A stretch of 64,000 bases of DNA from Pseudochelatococcus contaminans (GTDB lineage: Bacteria > Pseudomonadota > Alphaproteobacteria > Rhizobiales > Beijerinckiaceae): contig NZ_JACICC010000002.1 of the NCBI RefSeq assembly GCF_014195635.1, positions 372,001-436,000 on the forward strand, written 5' to 3'. Made by a program: the position numbers and the translations under genes. Below the pieces are notes generated by a model. The model saw only the letters and a program-made list of their open reading frames with translations, ran no database searches and had not been told where the DNA came from. Positions 52,808 through 61,741 of the stretch are shown in pieces. How positions within the stretch are numbered: position 1 is the first letter of the stretch; every line of letters starts with the position of its first letter.

Positions 52808-52891
52808 ACGACCTTGCTCGGCTGGCAATAGTTCGGCTTGTATTTTTGTCGGGTTAAAATACTGCCTGAACGTCTTCTTCATAACAATACG

Positions 52892-52902
52892 CGTGGTCCA
52901 CG
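52892..52902. promoter_or_regulatory. CGTGG-T-CCACG palindrome upstream of the Ldh2-family gene
   Basis: An 11-bp perfect palindrome with one central base, 41 bp before the ATG at 52943. It resembles a small operator by shape only; no regulator can be named. Confidence 0.35.
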
Positions 52903-52916
52903 AATGATCGCGTCAT

Positions 52917-52942
52917 AAGGAAACGTCCAAAGGAAACGCCCA
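52917..52942 (+). repeat. duplicated 13-bp Shine-Dalgarno unit
   Basis: AAGGAAACGTCCA (52917-52929) is followed directly by AAGGAAACGCCCA (52930-52942), which ends exactly at the ATG of the next gene. The nearer AAGGA sits eight bases from the start; the farther copy is 13 bases more distant. It is a tandem duplication with one mismatch. Confidence 0.9.
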
Positions 52943-53956
52943 ATGAACACTCAAGCCGTCCTGTCTCTCGACGATGCCCGAAACCTCTCTGTGCGCGTAC
53001 TGACGCGGCATGGGTTTTCTGCTGCACAGGCCGATAGCATCGCGCAGGTTATCGTCGCCGGGCAGCGCGATGAATGTCATTCGCATGGGCTTTACCGTTT
53101 GCCGGGCATTGTCGAGACTGTCAAAAAGGGCAAGGCCGATCCTGCGGCTGTGCCTGACGTCAGCGACCATGCCCCCGGCGTCGTGCGGGTTGACGCGCGG
53201 CGCGGCTTCTCGCCGCTGGCTTTCGATCTCGGTCTGCCTTTGCTGGTGGAAAAGACACGGCGGCAGGGAATTGCCGCGCTGGCTATCAATCATTGTTTCC
53301 ATTTTACGGCGCTTTGGCCGGAGGTTGAGGCCATTGCTTCAGAAGGCCTGGCTGGGCTGGCGATGACGCCGAGCCATAGCTGGGTAGCGCCGGCGGGCGG
53401 CAGGCTGCCGGTGTTCGGCACCAACCCGATTGCCTTCGCATGGCCGCGGCCGCAAGGACATCCCTTCGTTTTCGATTTTGCCACCAGCGCCATCGCGCGC
53501 GGCGATATCGAGCTGCATCATCGCGACGGCAAGCCGTTGCAGCCCGGCTGGGCCATCGACGCCGAAGGCAACCCGACCACAGATCCGGCAGCCGCACTGG
53601 ACGGAGCCATGCTGACGTTCGGTGGGCATAAGGGTTCGGCGCTGGCGGCCATGGTGGAGTTGCTTGCCGGACCGCTGATCGGCGATCTCACAAGCACGGC
53701 CTCTCAAGCCTTCGACGATGGGGCCAAAGTCGCACCGCTGCACGGCGAACTCATTCTGGCATTCGATCCAGCGCTCTTTCCCGGCGCCGGTGCGCCGGAG
53801 AACACGGAACGAGCAGAGGCATTGTTCACGGCCATTGTGGATCAGGGCGCACGCTTGCCGTCTCAGCGGCGGTTCGCTGCCCGGACGCGCTCAGACGCCA
53901 GTGGTGTGCATATTCCGCAGACGCTTCACGACACGCTGGTCGCGCTTGCCAAATAA
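52943..53956 (+). CDS. Ldh2-family NAD(P)H-dependent oxidoreductase
   Basis: A 337-residue member of the Ldh2/YlbC/DpkA family, which reduces 2-keto or cyclic imino acids and is unrelated to classical malate dehydrogenase. Family blocks are RDECHSHGLYRLPGIVE with the catalytic His, FTALWPEVEAIA, GTNPIAFAWPR, FDFATSAIARGDIEL and TFGGHKGSALAAMVELLAG. FTALWPEVE is close to the delta1-piperideine/pyrroline-2-carboxylate reductases, so an imino-acid substrate is a fair guess, but not proved. The stop codon lies in a small tandem repeat array. Confidence 0.85.
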   Translation: MNTQAVLSLDDARNLSVRVLTRHGFSAAQADSIAQVIVAGQRDECHSHGLYRLPGIVETVKKGKADPAAVPDVSDHAPGVVRVDARRGFSPLAFDLGLPLLVEKTRRQGIAALAINHCFHFTALWPEVEAIASEGLAGLAMTPSHSWVAPAGGRLPVFGTNPIAFAWPRPQGHPFVFDFATSAIARGDIELHHRDGKPLQPGWAIDAEGNPTTDPAAALDGAMLTFGGHKGSALAAMVELLAGPLIGDLTSTASQAFDDGAKVAPLHGELILAFDPALFPGAGAPENTERAEALFTAIVDQGARLPSQRRFAARTRSDASGVHIPQTLHDTLVALAK

Positions 53957-53997
53957 GCTTGCAAAGTAACGCTTGCCAAGCAATGCCCGCCAAGTAA
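53943..53997. repeat. four degenerate 13-14-bp tandem repeats over the gene end
   Basis: CGCTTGCCAAATAA, GCTTGCAAAGTAA, CGCTTGCCAAGCAA and TGCCCGCCAAGTAA follow one another without gap. The first unit contains the last codons and the TAA stop of the Ldh2-family gene, so the array looks like serial duplication of the gene's 3' end. Confidence 0.85.
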
Positions 53998-54074
53998 CTC
54001 AGCCGGACAAGGCAGATCCGGAATATTGCCGCGCCTCAAGACGAAGCGGACATATTCAGGGGGTTACACGCCGT

Positions 54075-54776
54075 TCAGTCACGCGCAGCATAGGACCGCA
54101 AACGACGCTTCCAGAAATCCTGGCGGCGACGCTTGCCGATAGGCGGGGCATCCACCTCGGCAGAGACCGGATCTGAACCAGCTTCGTCCGCCTCATGGGC
54201 AGCGGGCAAGCCGGATGTCTCATCCGTGCCGGAGCGAAGGCGCAGGCGCCCCTCTACCATCGCGCGGATATATCTTGCGTCGAACGCACCGCCGGTAACG
54301 GCCTCAGGCTCCGGAGCGGCAGGCTCCACCGCGGTTGATTGCAGATTGCGCGGAGCTTTTTCGGGCTGCAAAGGCGCGCGGCGCGTCGGTGCCCTCACCT
54401 TTCGGACGGGAGGCAAGTCATCATCGTTCGCGAGATGATGGGCGTCTTCCTCATGCTCCGGCGTGGACGACGGCGTCTCGACAGGGAGCAGGGATGGCAG
54501 AATGCGCGGCGTGACGGCATCCACTGCCGGATCACGATCGACTACGGCAACCGCATGTGTCTTTTCCGGCGCGGGCTCGAACTCTTCCGGCAGATCGGCG
54601 GCAAGGCCGATGTCGTCCACCGCGCGGGTGATCAGATCACCCCACGACAACTGCGCCGGTGCAGCCGCCGAAAAACTCTGATCGCGCCGGACTTTGACAT
54701 CGGTCCCGGCGGATTCGCCCGCACGCGAGCGGGAGCGTTTGACCTCTACAGTAAACGATCGAGACGTGCGTCTCAT
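54075..54776 (-). CDS. hypothetical low-complexity protein
   Basis: A protein of 233 residues from the ATG at 54776, which has AGGAG nine bases upstream. It starts MRRTSRSFTVEVKRSRS, a basic N-terminal motif. The middle is Pro/Glu/Ala-rich and probably unfolded. A short more ordered block, GGAFDARYIRAMVEGRLRLR, lies in the last third, and the end is basic (GKRRRQDFWKRRLRSYAARD). I recognise no domain. Strong ribosome site and defined ends argue that it is real. It converges with the Ldh2-family gene. Confidence 0.6.
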   Translation of the reverse strand: MRRTSRSFTVEVKRSRSRAGESAGTDVKVRRDQSFSAAAPAQLSWGDLITRAVDDIGLAADLPEEFEPAPEKTHAVAVVDRDPAVDAVTPRILPSLLPVETPSSTPEHEEDAHHLANDDDLPPVRKVRAPTRRAPLQPEKAPRNLQSTAVEPAAPEPEAVTGGAFDARYIRAMVEGRLRLRSGTDETSGLPAAHEADEAGSDPVSAEVDAPPIGKRRRQDFWKRRLRSYAARD

Positions 54777-55163
54777 AAAAAGATATCTCCTGACTCCCGG
54801 AGCGAACAGACCATGCCCCGGTCCGTGACAATATAAGTAATGCTCAACAATAATACAAAACAACTGCCGCGTGAATCGCTAATAGGCACTTCATATGCCT
54901 GATGGCATAATATTCACAAAAAATGCGATTTTCTACAGCGCAGCAGCACTGCCCACAAGTGATCTATCGCGAGCGGAACGCGTTCTGACGAAATCGCATT
55001 ATATCGGCTAAAGCGTTTTCAAGCAAAGCGGATAACGTTTTACGTGAAGAAAACGCGTAAAACCAATAAGATAGATCATTTCCGCTTTTCAGCGAAATGC
55101 CGAAATGCTCTAAATCTCATATTTTACCGCAAGTTGCGCGAAGGCTCCGCGCGTCGCCTCTGG
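54777..55163. other. 387-bp gap with one extragenic repeat
   Basis: Contains the promoter region of the hypothetical gene on the left and the repeat copy at 55050-55111. No gene is visible. The stretch from 54830 to 55080 is richer in A and T than the genes. Confidence 0.4.
55050..55111 (-). repeat. 62-bp extragenic palindromic repeat, copy B
   Basis: Read on the minus strand it begins AGAGCATTTCGGCATTTCG and matches copy A (22176-22237) at 57 of 62 positions by my count. It is inverted relative to copy A. It lies 53 bases after the end of trhO, whose transcript it could terminate. Confidence 0.85.
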
Positions 55164-56189
55164 TTATCCCGCAGTTCCCTCGCCTGCCCGGAGCACTCTT
55201 GACTGTTCGGCGCGGCGGCTTTTCCGTGCCTTGCCGATGTCGGCGGCCCGGGCTGCCTCATCCCCAAGATGGGCCAGGCCACGACGGCGGGCAATCTCGA
55301 TCTGCCGCTGGCGCTCTGCAGCGCCGGATTGCCGGTCTTCATCGATGCACCACGCGCAGGATATGCCTTCGCGGAAGGCGACGTGAGCACGGTCAGCTGC
55401 TGTGAGGGGGTGACGGCAGGCGCGGCACAGGGTCGCATCGCCCTCGACGAGGCCATGGCCGATCGACACCCGATCATCGAAGACAAAGCACTCACCGTCA
55501 AAACGGCTGTCGGTTTCAGGCACCTGTTCGAGATAGGCAAGAATGCCGCCCTTCAGGTGATAGACCTCCTCGAAGCCCTGCGCCAGCATGTAAGCCGATG
55601 CCTTTTCGCAGCGAATGCCGCCGGTGCAGAACATCGCCACCTTACGGTCCCGCGCGGGATCGAGATTATCGGCAACGAACTGTTTGAACTCGGTAAAAGT
55701 CTGCGTATGCGGATCGATGGCGCGGCGGAAGGTGCCAAGCCCGACCTCATAGTCGTTGCGCGTATCGAGCACGACCACGTCATTGCGTTCGATCAGGCTG
55801 TTCCAGTCCTGCGGCTCGACGTAAGTGCCGACGATCTTTGCCGGATTGGCCTCCGGAGCGCGCAGGGTGACGATTTCGGATTTCAGCCGCACCTTCATGC
55901 GCAGGAACGGCATTGAAGTTGCAGCGGAATATTTGATCTCGGCGCCTGTGAGCCTGTTGCCGAACGGCCCGTCCGTCAACAGGAAACGCTCCAGCGCATC
56001 AATGGCGGCGGGCGATCCGGCAACCGTGCCGTTGATGCCCTCTGGCGCAAGAAGAAACGTGCCGCGAATACCGTGAGAGCAGCAGAAATGCGCCAGAAGA
56101 GGCCGGATATCGGCAGCGTCGGGCAGGTCGGCAAATTTGTAAACAGCCATCACACGCAGTGGTGCGGCGGCTTCGGCAGTCGTCGTCAT
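55164..56189 (-). CDS. trhO: tRNA uridine(34) hydroxylase (rhodanese domain)
   Basis: TrhO (YceA, UPF0176) hydroxylates U34 of tRNAs on the way to 5-oxyacetyl-uridine. The 341 residues have an N-terminal acylphosphatase-like domain (GIRGTFLLAPEGINGTVAG near 40-60) and a rhodanese domain with DTRNDYEVGLGTF and the catalytic C188 in FCTGGIRCEKASAYML. The last 50 residues are basic and poorly conserved. Two zinc-knuckle-like pairs (CRACRH and CAWC) follow the rhodanese domain. It stands alone. Confidence 0.92.
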   Translation of the reverse strand: MTTTAEAAAPLRVMAVYKFADLPDAADIRPLLAHFCCSHGIRGTFLLAPEGINGTVAGSPAAIDALERFLLTDGPFGNRLTGAEIKYSAATSMPFLRMKVRLKSEIVTLRAPEANPAKIVGTYVEPQDWNSLIERNDVVVLDTRNDYEVGLGTFRRAIDPHTQTFTEFKQFVADNLDPARDRKVAMFCTGGIRCEKASAYMLAQGFEEVYHLKGGILAYLEQVPETDSRFDGECFVFDDRVSIGHGLVEGDATLCRACRHPLTAADRAHVAFREGISCAWCIDEDRQSGAAERQRQIEIARRRGLAHLGDEAARAADIGKARKSRRAEQSRVLRAGEGTAG

Positions 56190-56423
56190 TATACAGTCTG
56201 GTTCCCGGTGTCGCGCGTCCGGCGGCGGGCATCCGGCCGGAGGCCGATGTTCTGCGCCATTGCCCGATCCAAGTCAAGGAGCAGACCCGGATCATGACAT
56301 CCGCAGCGCAATCATGCAGAAGGAATGCACACAATATCAGTTTTATGCAACCGTGGCCAGAGCGTGCGGCATTGCTTTGCGGCGGAATGCGGTCGTATCA
56401 ATAGAACGGTATTTTCATAAAGG

Positions 56424-57287
56424 ATGACCGCCATGCTGTTAGAAACCTTGGGGATCGATGCCTTGGGGGCGGACTGGTCGCAGTATCTGTTCTGGGTAGG
56501 ATCGATTGCTTTCGCGGGCCTGCTCGGCGGCTTGCTGGCAGGGTTGCTCGGCGTCGGCGGCGGCATCGTCATCGTGCCGGTGCTCTATCATATCTTCTCG
56601 GCCGTCGGCATCGAGGAAACGCTGCGCATGAAGATCGCCGTCGCGACATCGCTGGCGACCATCGTTGCGACATCTGCCGTCTCCGTCAAAAGCCATTATG
56701 CCCGAGGCGCCATCGATATCGGATTGCTGAAAAGCTGGAGCCTGCCCATCGCGATCGGCGTGGTGGCCGGGGCGATCATCGGCAGCGAGGTCAAAGGCCA
56801 GGTGCTGAGCTTCGTCTTTGCCACGGTGGCGCTGTTCGTCGCCGTGCAGATGACCTTCAGCGGGCAGGGAACCCGGCTTTACGACGACTTCCCCAACGTC
56901 GTCGTCAAATGGGGATCGGGTCTGTTCGTCGGCGTCATATCGGCGATGATGGGCATTGGCGGCGGCAGCCTCAGCGTGCCGATCCTGACCACGGTCGGCT
57001 ACGACATCCGCAAGGCCGTGGGCACGGCATCGGCCATCGGCTTCGTCATCGCCATTCCCGGCGCGCTGACTTATGTCTTCGCGGGACAGGGCGTGCCCGG
57101 GCTGCCGCCATTTTCACTGGGATACCTCAACTGGCTCGGCGCGCTGGTGCTGGTGCCGCTGACCATGGTGATGGCCCCGGTCGGCGCGCGGCTTGCTCAC
57201 TCCATTCCCCGCAGGGCGTTGCAGATATCCTTCGCGGTGTTTCTGGCGGTGACATCGGCGCGGATGTTCTACGATCTTTTCGGCTGA
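56424..57287 (+). CDS. TauE/SafE-type permease
   Basis: A 287-residue membrane protein of the TauE/SafE (DUF81) family, which exports sulfite, sulfonates or other organic anions. About eight hydrophobic helices are present. The two internal repeats each carry the family's Gly-rich helix: LLGVGGGIVIVPVLYHIF and MMGIGGGSLSVPILTTVG. The middle contains VGTASAIGFVIAIPGAL. No sulfur gene lies next to it, so the substrate is unknown. A terminator at 57379-57416 follows. Confidence 0.9.
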   Translation: MTAMLLETLGIDALGADWSQYLFWVGSIAFAGLLGGLLAGLLGVGGGIVIVPVLYHIFSAVGIEETLRMKIAVATSLATIVATSAVSVKSHYARGAIDIGLLKSWSLPIAIGVVAGAIIGSEVKGQVLSFVFATVALFVAVQMTFSGQGTRLYDDFPNVVVKWGSGLFVGVISAMMGIGGGSLSVPILTTVGYDIRKAVGTASAIGFVIAIPGALTYVFAGQGVPGLPPFSLGYLNWLGALVLVPLTMVMAPVGARLAHSIPRRALQISFAVFLAVTSARMFYDLFG

Positions 57288-57378
57288 AACGGTTGACGGC
57301 CAGCTTGATGGGTCGACCTGAACGCAAAATCATTTAGGCCGCCGACTTAATAAAGCAGACAAAAGCCCCGGCAATAAT

Positions 57379-57416
57379 AATGCCCTGCCAATATAGCGTG
57401 ATTGGCAAGGCATTTT
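57379..57416 (+). terminator. intrinsic terminator after the TauE gene
   Basis: AATGCCCTGCCAAT pairs with ATTGGCAAGGCATT (one mismatch) over an 8-base loop, then TTTT. It lies 92 bases after the stop. The rest of the 350-bp gap to the catalase start (57288-57637) shows no gene, and its last third is AT-rich, as a promoter would be. Confidence 0.82.
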
Positions 57417-57637
57417 CATATCCGCCAAAGAATGCCGGACATGCGGATTCGCACCCGGAGCGTACGATATTCTCCAATCAATCAAATCTATTGCGCTGAT
57501 AAATAGAATATATTTGTAAAAATTGGAAATAAAACTATTCTTATGTGATCGTGACCGGCAAAAATTGCCCGCCATATCCGGTGAGCGCAATGCGGTGTCC
57601 GTTCTGCGCCGGTCCAGAGTGTGAAAGGCCCGATTCC

Positions 57638-59155
57638 ATGACTGATTCCAGGTTCACGACCACCACGGCGGGCGCTCCCGTCGCTTCCGACGAGTTCTCG
57701 CGCACTGTCGGTCCGGATGGGCCGGTGCTGCTGCATGATGTGTACCTGCTGGAAAAGCTCGCCCAGTTCAACCGCGAGCGCGTGCCGGAACGGGTCGTGC
57801 ATGCCAAGGGCGGCGGCGCGTTCGGCGTGCTGACGGTGACCGAGGACGTTTCCCGCTATACCCGCGCGGCCCTGTTTCAGCCGGGCACGCAGACGGATAT
57901 GCTGATTCGCTTCTCGTCGGTCGCGGGGGAACTCGGCTCGCCGGACACTTGGCGCGACGTGCGCGGCTTCGCGATGAAGTTTTACACGTCCGAGGGCAAT
58001 TATGACCTCGTGGGCAACAACACGCCGGTATTCTTCATCCGCGACGGCATCAAGTTCCCGGACTTCATCCGCTCGCAGAAGCGCCTGTCCGACACGCACC
58101 TGCGCGATGCCGACATGCAGTGGGATTTCTGGACGCTGTCGCCGGAGAGCGCGCATCAGGTGACTTACCTCATGGGCGACCGGGGACTGCCAGAGTCCTG
58201 GCGGCATCTCAACGGCTATGGCTCGCACACATACCAGTGGATCAACGCGGCAGGAGAGCGCTTCTGGGTGAAGTACCACTTCCACAACCAGCAGGGCGAG
58301 CGCAACATCACCGGCGACGAGGCCGAGAAGATCGCCGGCGCGGACTCCGATCACTACCTGCGCGACCTCTTCGACGCCATCGAGCGCGGCGATTTTCCCA
58401 AGTGGACCGTCTCGGTGCAGATCATGCCCTATGAGGATGCCCGCACCTATCGCTTCAACCCCTTCGATCTGACCAAGGTGTGGCCGCATGGCGACTACCC
58501 GCTGATCCGGGTGGGTGAGTTCGTGCTCAACCGCAACCCGGAAAACTACTTCGCCCAGATCGAACAGGCGGCTTTCGAACCTTCCAATCTGGTCCCGGGC
58601 ATCGATGTCAGCCCGGACAAGATGCTGCTGGCGCGCGTATTCTCCTACGCCGACGCCCACCGCTACCGCATCGGCTCCAACTATAACGAACTGCCCGTGA
58701 ACAGGCCGAAGGCTCCGGTTCACAGCTATGCCAAGGATGGCCACCTGCGGCATGTCTGGGCAGAGCCGAAACAGCCGGTCTACGCCCCCAATTCGCTCGG
58801 CGGCCCCAAGGCCGACCCCGCGCGTGCCGCGGAAGGGCCGGGCTGGCAGACGGATGGCGAGCTGATCCGCTCCGCCTACACCCTGCGCCAGGACGATGAC
58901 GATTTCGGACAGGCCGGCGCGCTCATCCGCGACGTTTTCACCGACGAGCAGCGTGCGCGCTTCGTCGATACGCTGGTGGGGCAGTACAACAGCCTGACGC
59001 GCGACGCGGTGAAGGAACGCTTCCTGTGGTACTGGACGAGCATCGACAAGACCACGGGCGAGCGTATTCGTGCGCGCGTTCTCTCTAGCGGCAAAGCTGA
59101 GGCGGACAAAGCGGTTAGAGCCCCCGATCTCGTCTCCGCGCCGGTTGGGGCATAA
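57638..59155 (+). CDS. katA: catalase (clade 3, haem)
   Basis: A 505-residue haem catalase that destroys hydrogen peroxide. Key residues are the distal H55 in [14 protein letters not shown]128 in [10 protein letters not shown] and the proximal haem ligand Y337 in [17 protein letters not shown]. The small-subunit length and FTEDV-like layout fit clade 3. I chose the ATG at 57638, with AAAGG nine bases upstream; the frame is open to 57545, but that part has no catalase similarity. No OxyR gene or box was recognised near it. Confidence 0.96.
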   Translation: MTDSRFTTTTAGAPVASDEFSRTVGPDGPVLLHDVYLLEKLAQFNRERVPERVVHAKGGGAFGVLTVTEDVSRYTRAALFQPGTQTDMLIRFSSVAGELGSPDTWRDVRGFAMKFYTSEGNYDLVGNNTPVFFIRDGIKFPDFIRSQKRLSDTHLRDADMQWDFWTLSPESAHQVTYLMGDRGLPESWRHLNGYGSHTYQWINAAGERFWVKYHFHNQQGERNITGDEAEKIAGADSDHYLRDLFDAIERGDFPKWTVSVQIMPYEDARTYRFNPFDLTKVWPHGDYPLIRVGEFVLNRNPENYFAQIEQAAFEPSNLVPGIDVSPDKMLLARVFSYADAHRYRIGSNYNELPVNRPKAPVHSYAKDGHLRHVWAEPKQPVYAPNSLGGPKADPARAAEGPGWQTDGELIRSAYTLRQDDDDFGQAGALIRDVFTDEQRARFVDTLVGQYNSLTRDAVKERFLWYWTSIDKTTGERIRARVLSSGKAEADKAVRAPDLVSAPVGA

Positions 59156-59180
59156 ACGCCACACCCGTTGACAGATAGAA

Positions 59181-59207
59181 CCCCGGCGGCTTCTTGCGCT
59201 GCCGGGG
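59181..59207 (+). terminator. hairpin after katA
   Basis: CCCCGGCGGC and GCTGCCGGGG form a 10-bp stem (one G-T pair) with a 7-base loop, 25 bases after the katA stop. No T-run follows, so the call is by position and stem strength. Confidence 0.55.
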
Positions 59208-59298
59208 ATATTGCATGCAGCTTTACCGGAGGGCGGTATTTCTGATACCGCATGGCTTGCGCTTCACTGCACACAGCCACCCCCCTCCGGAGGCCGAC

Positions 59299-61194
59299 AT
59301 GACAGCAGACATCGTGAGCCATGACGGCCCCGACACTGGCGACAAGCTGCGCCGCTATGCGTCGAATATCATCATGGTGCTTCTGGTTGTGGCGCTTGCG
59401 TGGAGCTTCTGGTCCAACGCCTACTGGATGCAGCTGTGTGCCGGTCTGGCATTCTTCATCTTCGGCATGCAATGCCTTGAAGAAGGCCTGCGTGACCTCG
59501 CCGGGGACAAGCTTGAGGCCACCCTCGCCCATTCGACATCCACACCGCTGCGCAGCCTGGGGATAGGCATCATCGGTACCACCGTGCTGCAATCCAGCAC
59601 GCTGGTATCCCTGATGACGATCGCGTTTATCTCCACCGGCCTGATCGGGCTGGCTGCGGGCATCGCGATCATCTTCGGCGCCAACCTCGGCGCGACGACC
59701 GGCATCTGGCTGCTGGCGCTGGCAGGGCAGAACTTCAGCCTGAGTCCGCTGGCCCTGCCGCTGGTCATTTTCGGCGTGCTGGCAAGTTTCTGCGGTCCTC
59801 AAGCCAGGGCGGCGGGCCGTATCCTGCTCGGCATCGCCTTCATCTTTCTCGGCATCGACGAAATCCGCGGCGGCTTCTCCACCGTCACGCAGAACCTCGA
59901 CCTCACCCAATACCAGATTGGCGGCGTGCTCGGGCATTTGCTGTTCGCAGCCGTGGGGCTGGTGCTGACGCTGGTGCTGCAATCGACGCATGCCACGCTC
60001 ATGCTGACGCTCACCGCCCTCTCGCTCGGGCAGGTGGATCTGACGCAAGCAGCCGACATCGCCATCGGCGCGAATGTGGGCAGCAGCGTCACCACCGGCC
60101 TGGCCGGGGCGCTCGGCGGCAACCGCAGCGGCCAGCGCCTGGCGCTCGCCCATGTGTTGTTCAACGTGGTGACGGCTGTTCTCGCGCTACTGCTGATCCA
60201 GCCGCTTGTGTGGCTGGCGCAGGTGGGTGCGGGGCTGATCGGCTTCGGCGGCAATGATCTGTTGATGCTGGCCGTTTTCCATACACTGTTCAACACCATG
60301 GGGATTCTGGTGTTCTGGCCTCTGCGCGGTCAGCTCGCGGACTGGCTGACACGCGTCCTGCCGGACGTTCCAGAACCTGCCGTGCTGATCGGCGAGCTGG
60401 AAACGCCCGCATCATCAGCGGTTCCCGTCGAGCGTACACGCGCGCGCTATCTCAACCGGCAGGCGCTGCGCTCCTTCGACACAGCGGCGAGCGCCGTGGT
60501 GCACGAGTTGCAGCATCTGGGCCGGCTCAGCATCGAGGTCATCTGCCACGCGCTTTATCTGCCGCTGGAAGAGCTGGACAAGATCTCCCACGACACCACC
60601 CTGCTGCGTGCCCCGCCGGAACAGCAATATCTGGACGCGGAAACGCTCTACCAGCGCCATATCAAAGGCGTTTACAGCGACTTGCTGGCCTTCATGGGGC
60701 GGGTGGAGACACCGGACGAGGAAGACGAGCGGGCATTCTGGGTCGCCTGCCAGATGGTGGCCTTGCACCTTGTCGAAACGGTGAAGGACGTCAAGCACCT
60801 GCAAAAGAACCTCGGCCATTATCTGCGCGGCCCCGACACCCCGGCACGCGATGCCTATATCGAGCTGCGCCTTCATCTCATCTGCCTGTTGCATGATGTA
60901 CGCGAACTGGGCCGCAGCGGGCCTCAGGCTCCGGGATGGCAGGCGGGTCTTGCTGAAATCGATCGCAAGCAGGAGGCGTTCGAGACGCGTTTCCGCAGCC
61001 ACGTCTTCGCCGCCGTGCGCGAGGACAGGTTGGACGGCCTGCAACTCAGCTCACTCATCAACGATCTCGGCTATGCGGGCCGCATCGCGCGGGGTCTGCG
61101 CGGGTTGCTCCAGATTCGCGCCGATGAGGATTCCACTTTGCTGTTCCACAACATCGACCTCGCCCTCCCGACGCCGGACACCGCGCCGGTCTGA
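59299..61194 (+). CDS. Na+/phosphate cotransporter homologue (NptA type)
   Basis: A 631-residue protein of the Na/Pi-II cotransporter family with a PhoU-like cytosolic tail. Two inverted halves each carry the QSS motif region: TTVLQSSTLVSLMTIAFIS near residue 95 and LTLVLQSTHATLMLTL near 225. About eight to ten hydrophobic helices end near residue 370. The C-terminal 240 residues are helical and PhoU-like, with no membrane segment. The ATG at 59299 has GGAGG five bases upstream; the frame is open to 59194, but those 35 residues are not family-like. Confidence 0.9.
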   Translation: MTADIVSHDGPDTGDKLRRYASNIIMVLLVVALAWSFWSNAYWMQLCAGLAFFIFGMQCLEEGLRDLAGDKLEATLAHSTSTPLRSLGIGIIGTTVLQSSTLVSLMTIAFISTGLIGLAAGIAIIFGANLGATTGIWLLALAGQNFSLSPLALPLVIFGVLASFCGPQARAAGRILLGIAFIFLGIDEIRGGFSTVTQNLDLTQYQIGGVLGHLLFAAVGLVLTLVLQSTHATLMLTLTALSLGQVDLTQAADIAIGANVGSSVTTGLAGALGGNRSGQRLALAHVLFNVVTAVLALLLIQPLVWLAQVGAGLIGFGGNDLLMLAVFHTLFNTMGILVFWPLRGQLADWLTRVLPDVPEPAVLIGELETPASSAVPVERTRARYLNRQALRSFDTAASAVVHELQHLGRLSIEVICHALYLPLEELDKISHDTTLLRAPPEQQYLDAETLYQRHIKGVYSDLLAFMGRVETPDEEDERAFWVACQMVALHLVETVKDVKHLQKNLGHYLRGPDTPARDAYIELRLHLICLLHDVRELGRSGPQAPGWQAGLAEIDRKQEAFETRFRSHVFAAVREDRLDGLQLSSLINDLGYAGRIARGLRGLLQIRADEDSTLLFHNIDLALPTPDTAPV

Positions 61195-61224
61195 CGTCAC
61201 CTGCGCCGTATCAGGTGCGCCGTG

Positions 61225-61656
61225 TCAGGCGGGGTCGTCGCGGTGCTCGCCGACGCAGAGCGCATGGTTGGCCAGCACCTCGATCACGCGGCAGTCGCAG
61301 ACCCGGCCATGGCCGCACTCGTTCACCATCCGCGTCAGCTCCGCCTTCAGCGCCAGAAGGCGGGCGATGCGGCGCTCCACCTCTTCCAGATGCTTGCGGG
61401 CGATGCTGTCCGCCGCGTGGCAGGAGGCTTGCGGGGTGCCGGTCATCGTCAGCAATTCGCGGATGTCGTCGATCTCGAACCCGAGGTCGCGCGCATGCCG
61501 GATGAAGTTGAGCCTTTCAACGACCGCTTTGTCATAGCGGCGCTGGCCGCCTTCAGTCCGTGGCGGAGCCTGAAGAAGACCGATCTCCTCATAGTAACGG
61601 ACAGTCGGCACCTTCACCCCCGTCCGGCGCGACAGTTCACCGATGGTGATTTCCAT
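61225..61656 (-). CDS. MerR-family regulator, CadR/ZntR type
   Basis: A 143-residue metal-responsive activator. The N-terminal helix-turn-helix is MEITIGELSRRTGVKVPTVR, followed by YYEEIGLL, and a long dimer helix runs from about 80 to 112. Cysteines that could bind metal are C79 at the start of that helix, and C114, C120 and C122 near the C-terminus, the pattern of Cd/Pb/Zn sensors. I chose the ATG at 61656, with GGGAG seven bases upstream. It diverges from the P1B-ATPase gene and lies beside a MerR-type promoter. Confidence 0.92.
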   Translation of the reverse strand: MEITIGELSRRTGVKVPTVRYYEEIGLLQAPPRTEGGQRRYDKAVVERLNFIRHARDLGFEIDDIRELLTMTGTPQASCHAADSIARKHLEEVERRIARLLALKAELTRMVNECGHGRVCDCRVIEVLANHALCVGEHRDDPA

Positions 61657-61677
61657 CACATCACTCCCAAAAATCGC

Positions 61678-61708
61678 TTGACCCTCTAGTGACTTGAGGT
61701 CCCATACC
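61678..61708 (+). promoter_or_regulatory. MerR-type promoter/operator of the metal ATPase
   Basis: TTGACC at 61678-61683 is a -35 element, and CATACC at 61703-61708 can serve as -10, giving a 19-base spacer, the long spacer that MerR proteins correct by bending DNA. The spacer contains an imperfect dyad, ACCCTCTAGTGACTTGAGGT at 61681-61700, whose ACC..GGT halves match known CadR/ZntR operators. The -10 is weak, as expected for an activated promoter. Confidence 0.82.
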
Positions 61709-61741
61709 TCACGCATATGGCACTGAAACGGAGATACGGCA

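Noticed and set aside
57545-57637. N-terminal extension of catalase
   Set aside because: The 31 residues include Cys-rich sequence not found in catalases; the ATG at 57638 has a ribosome site.
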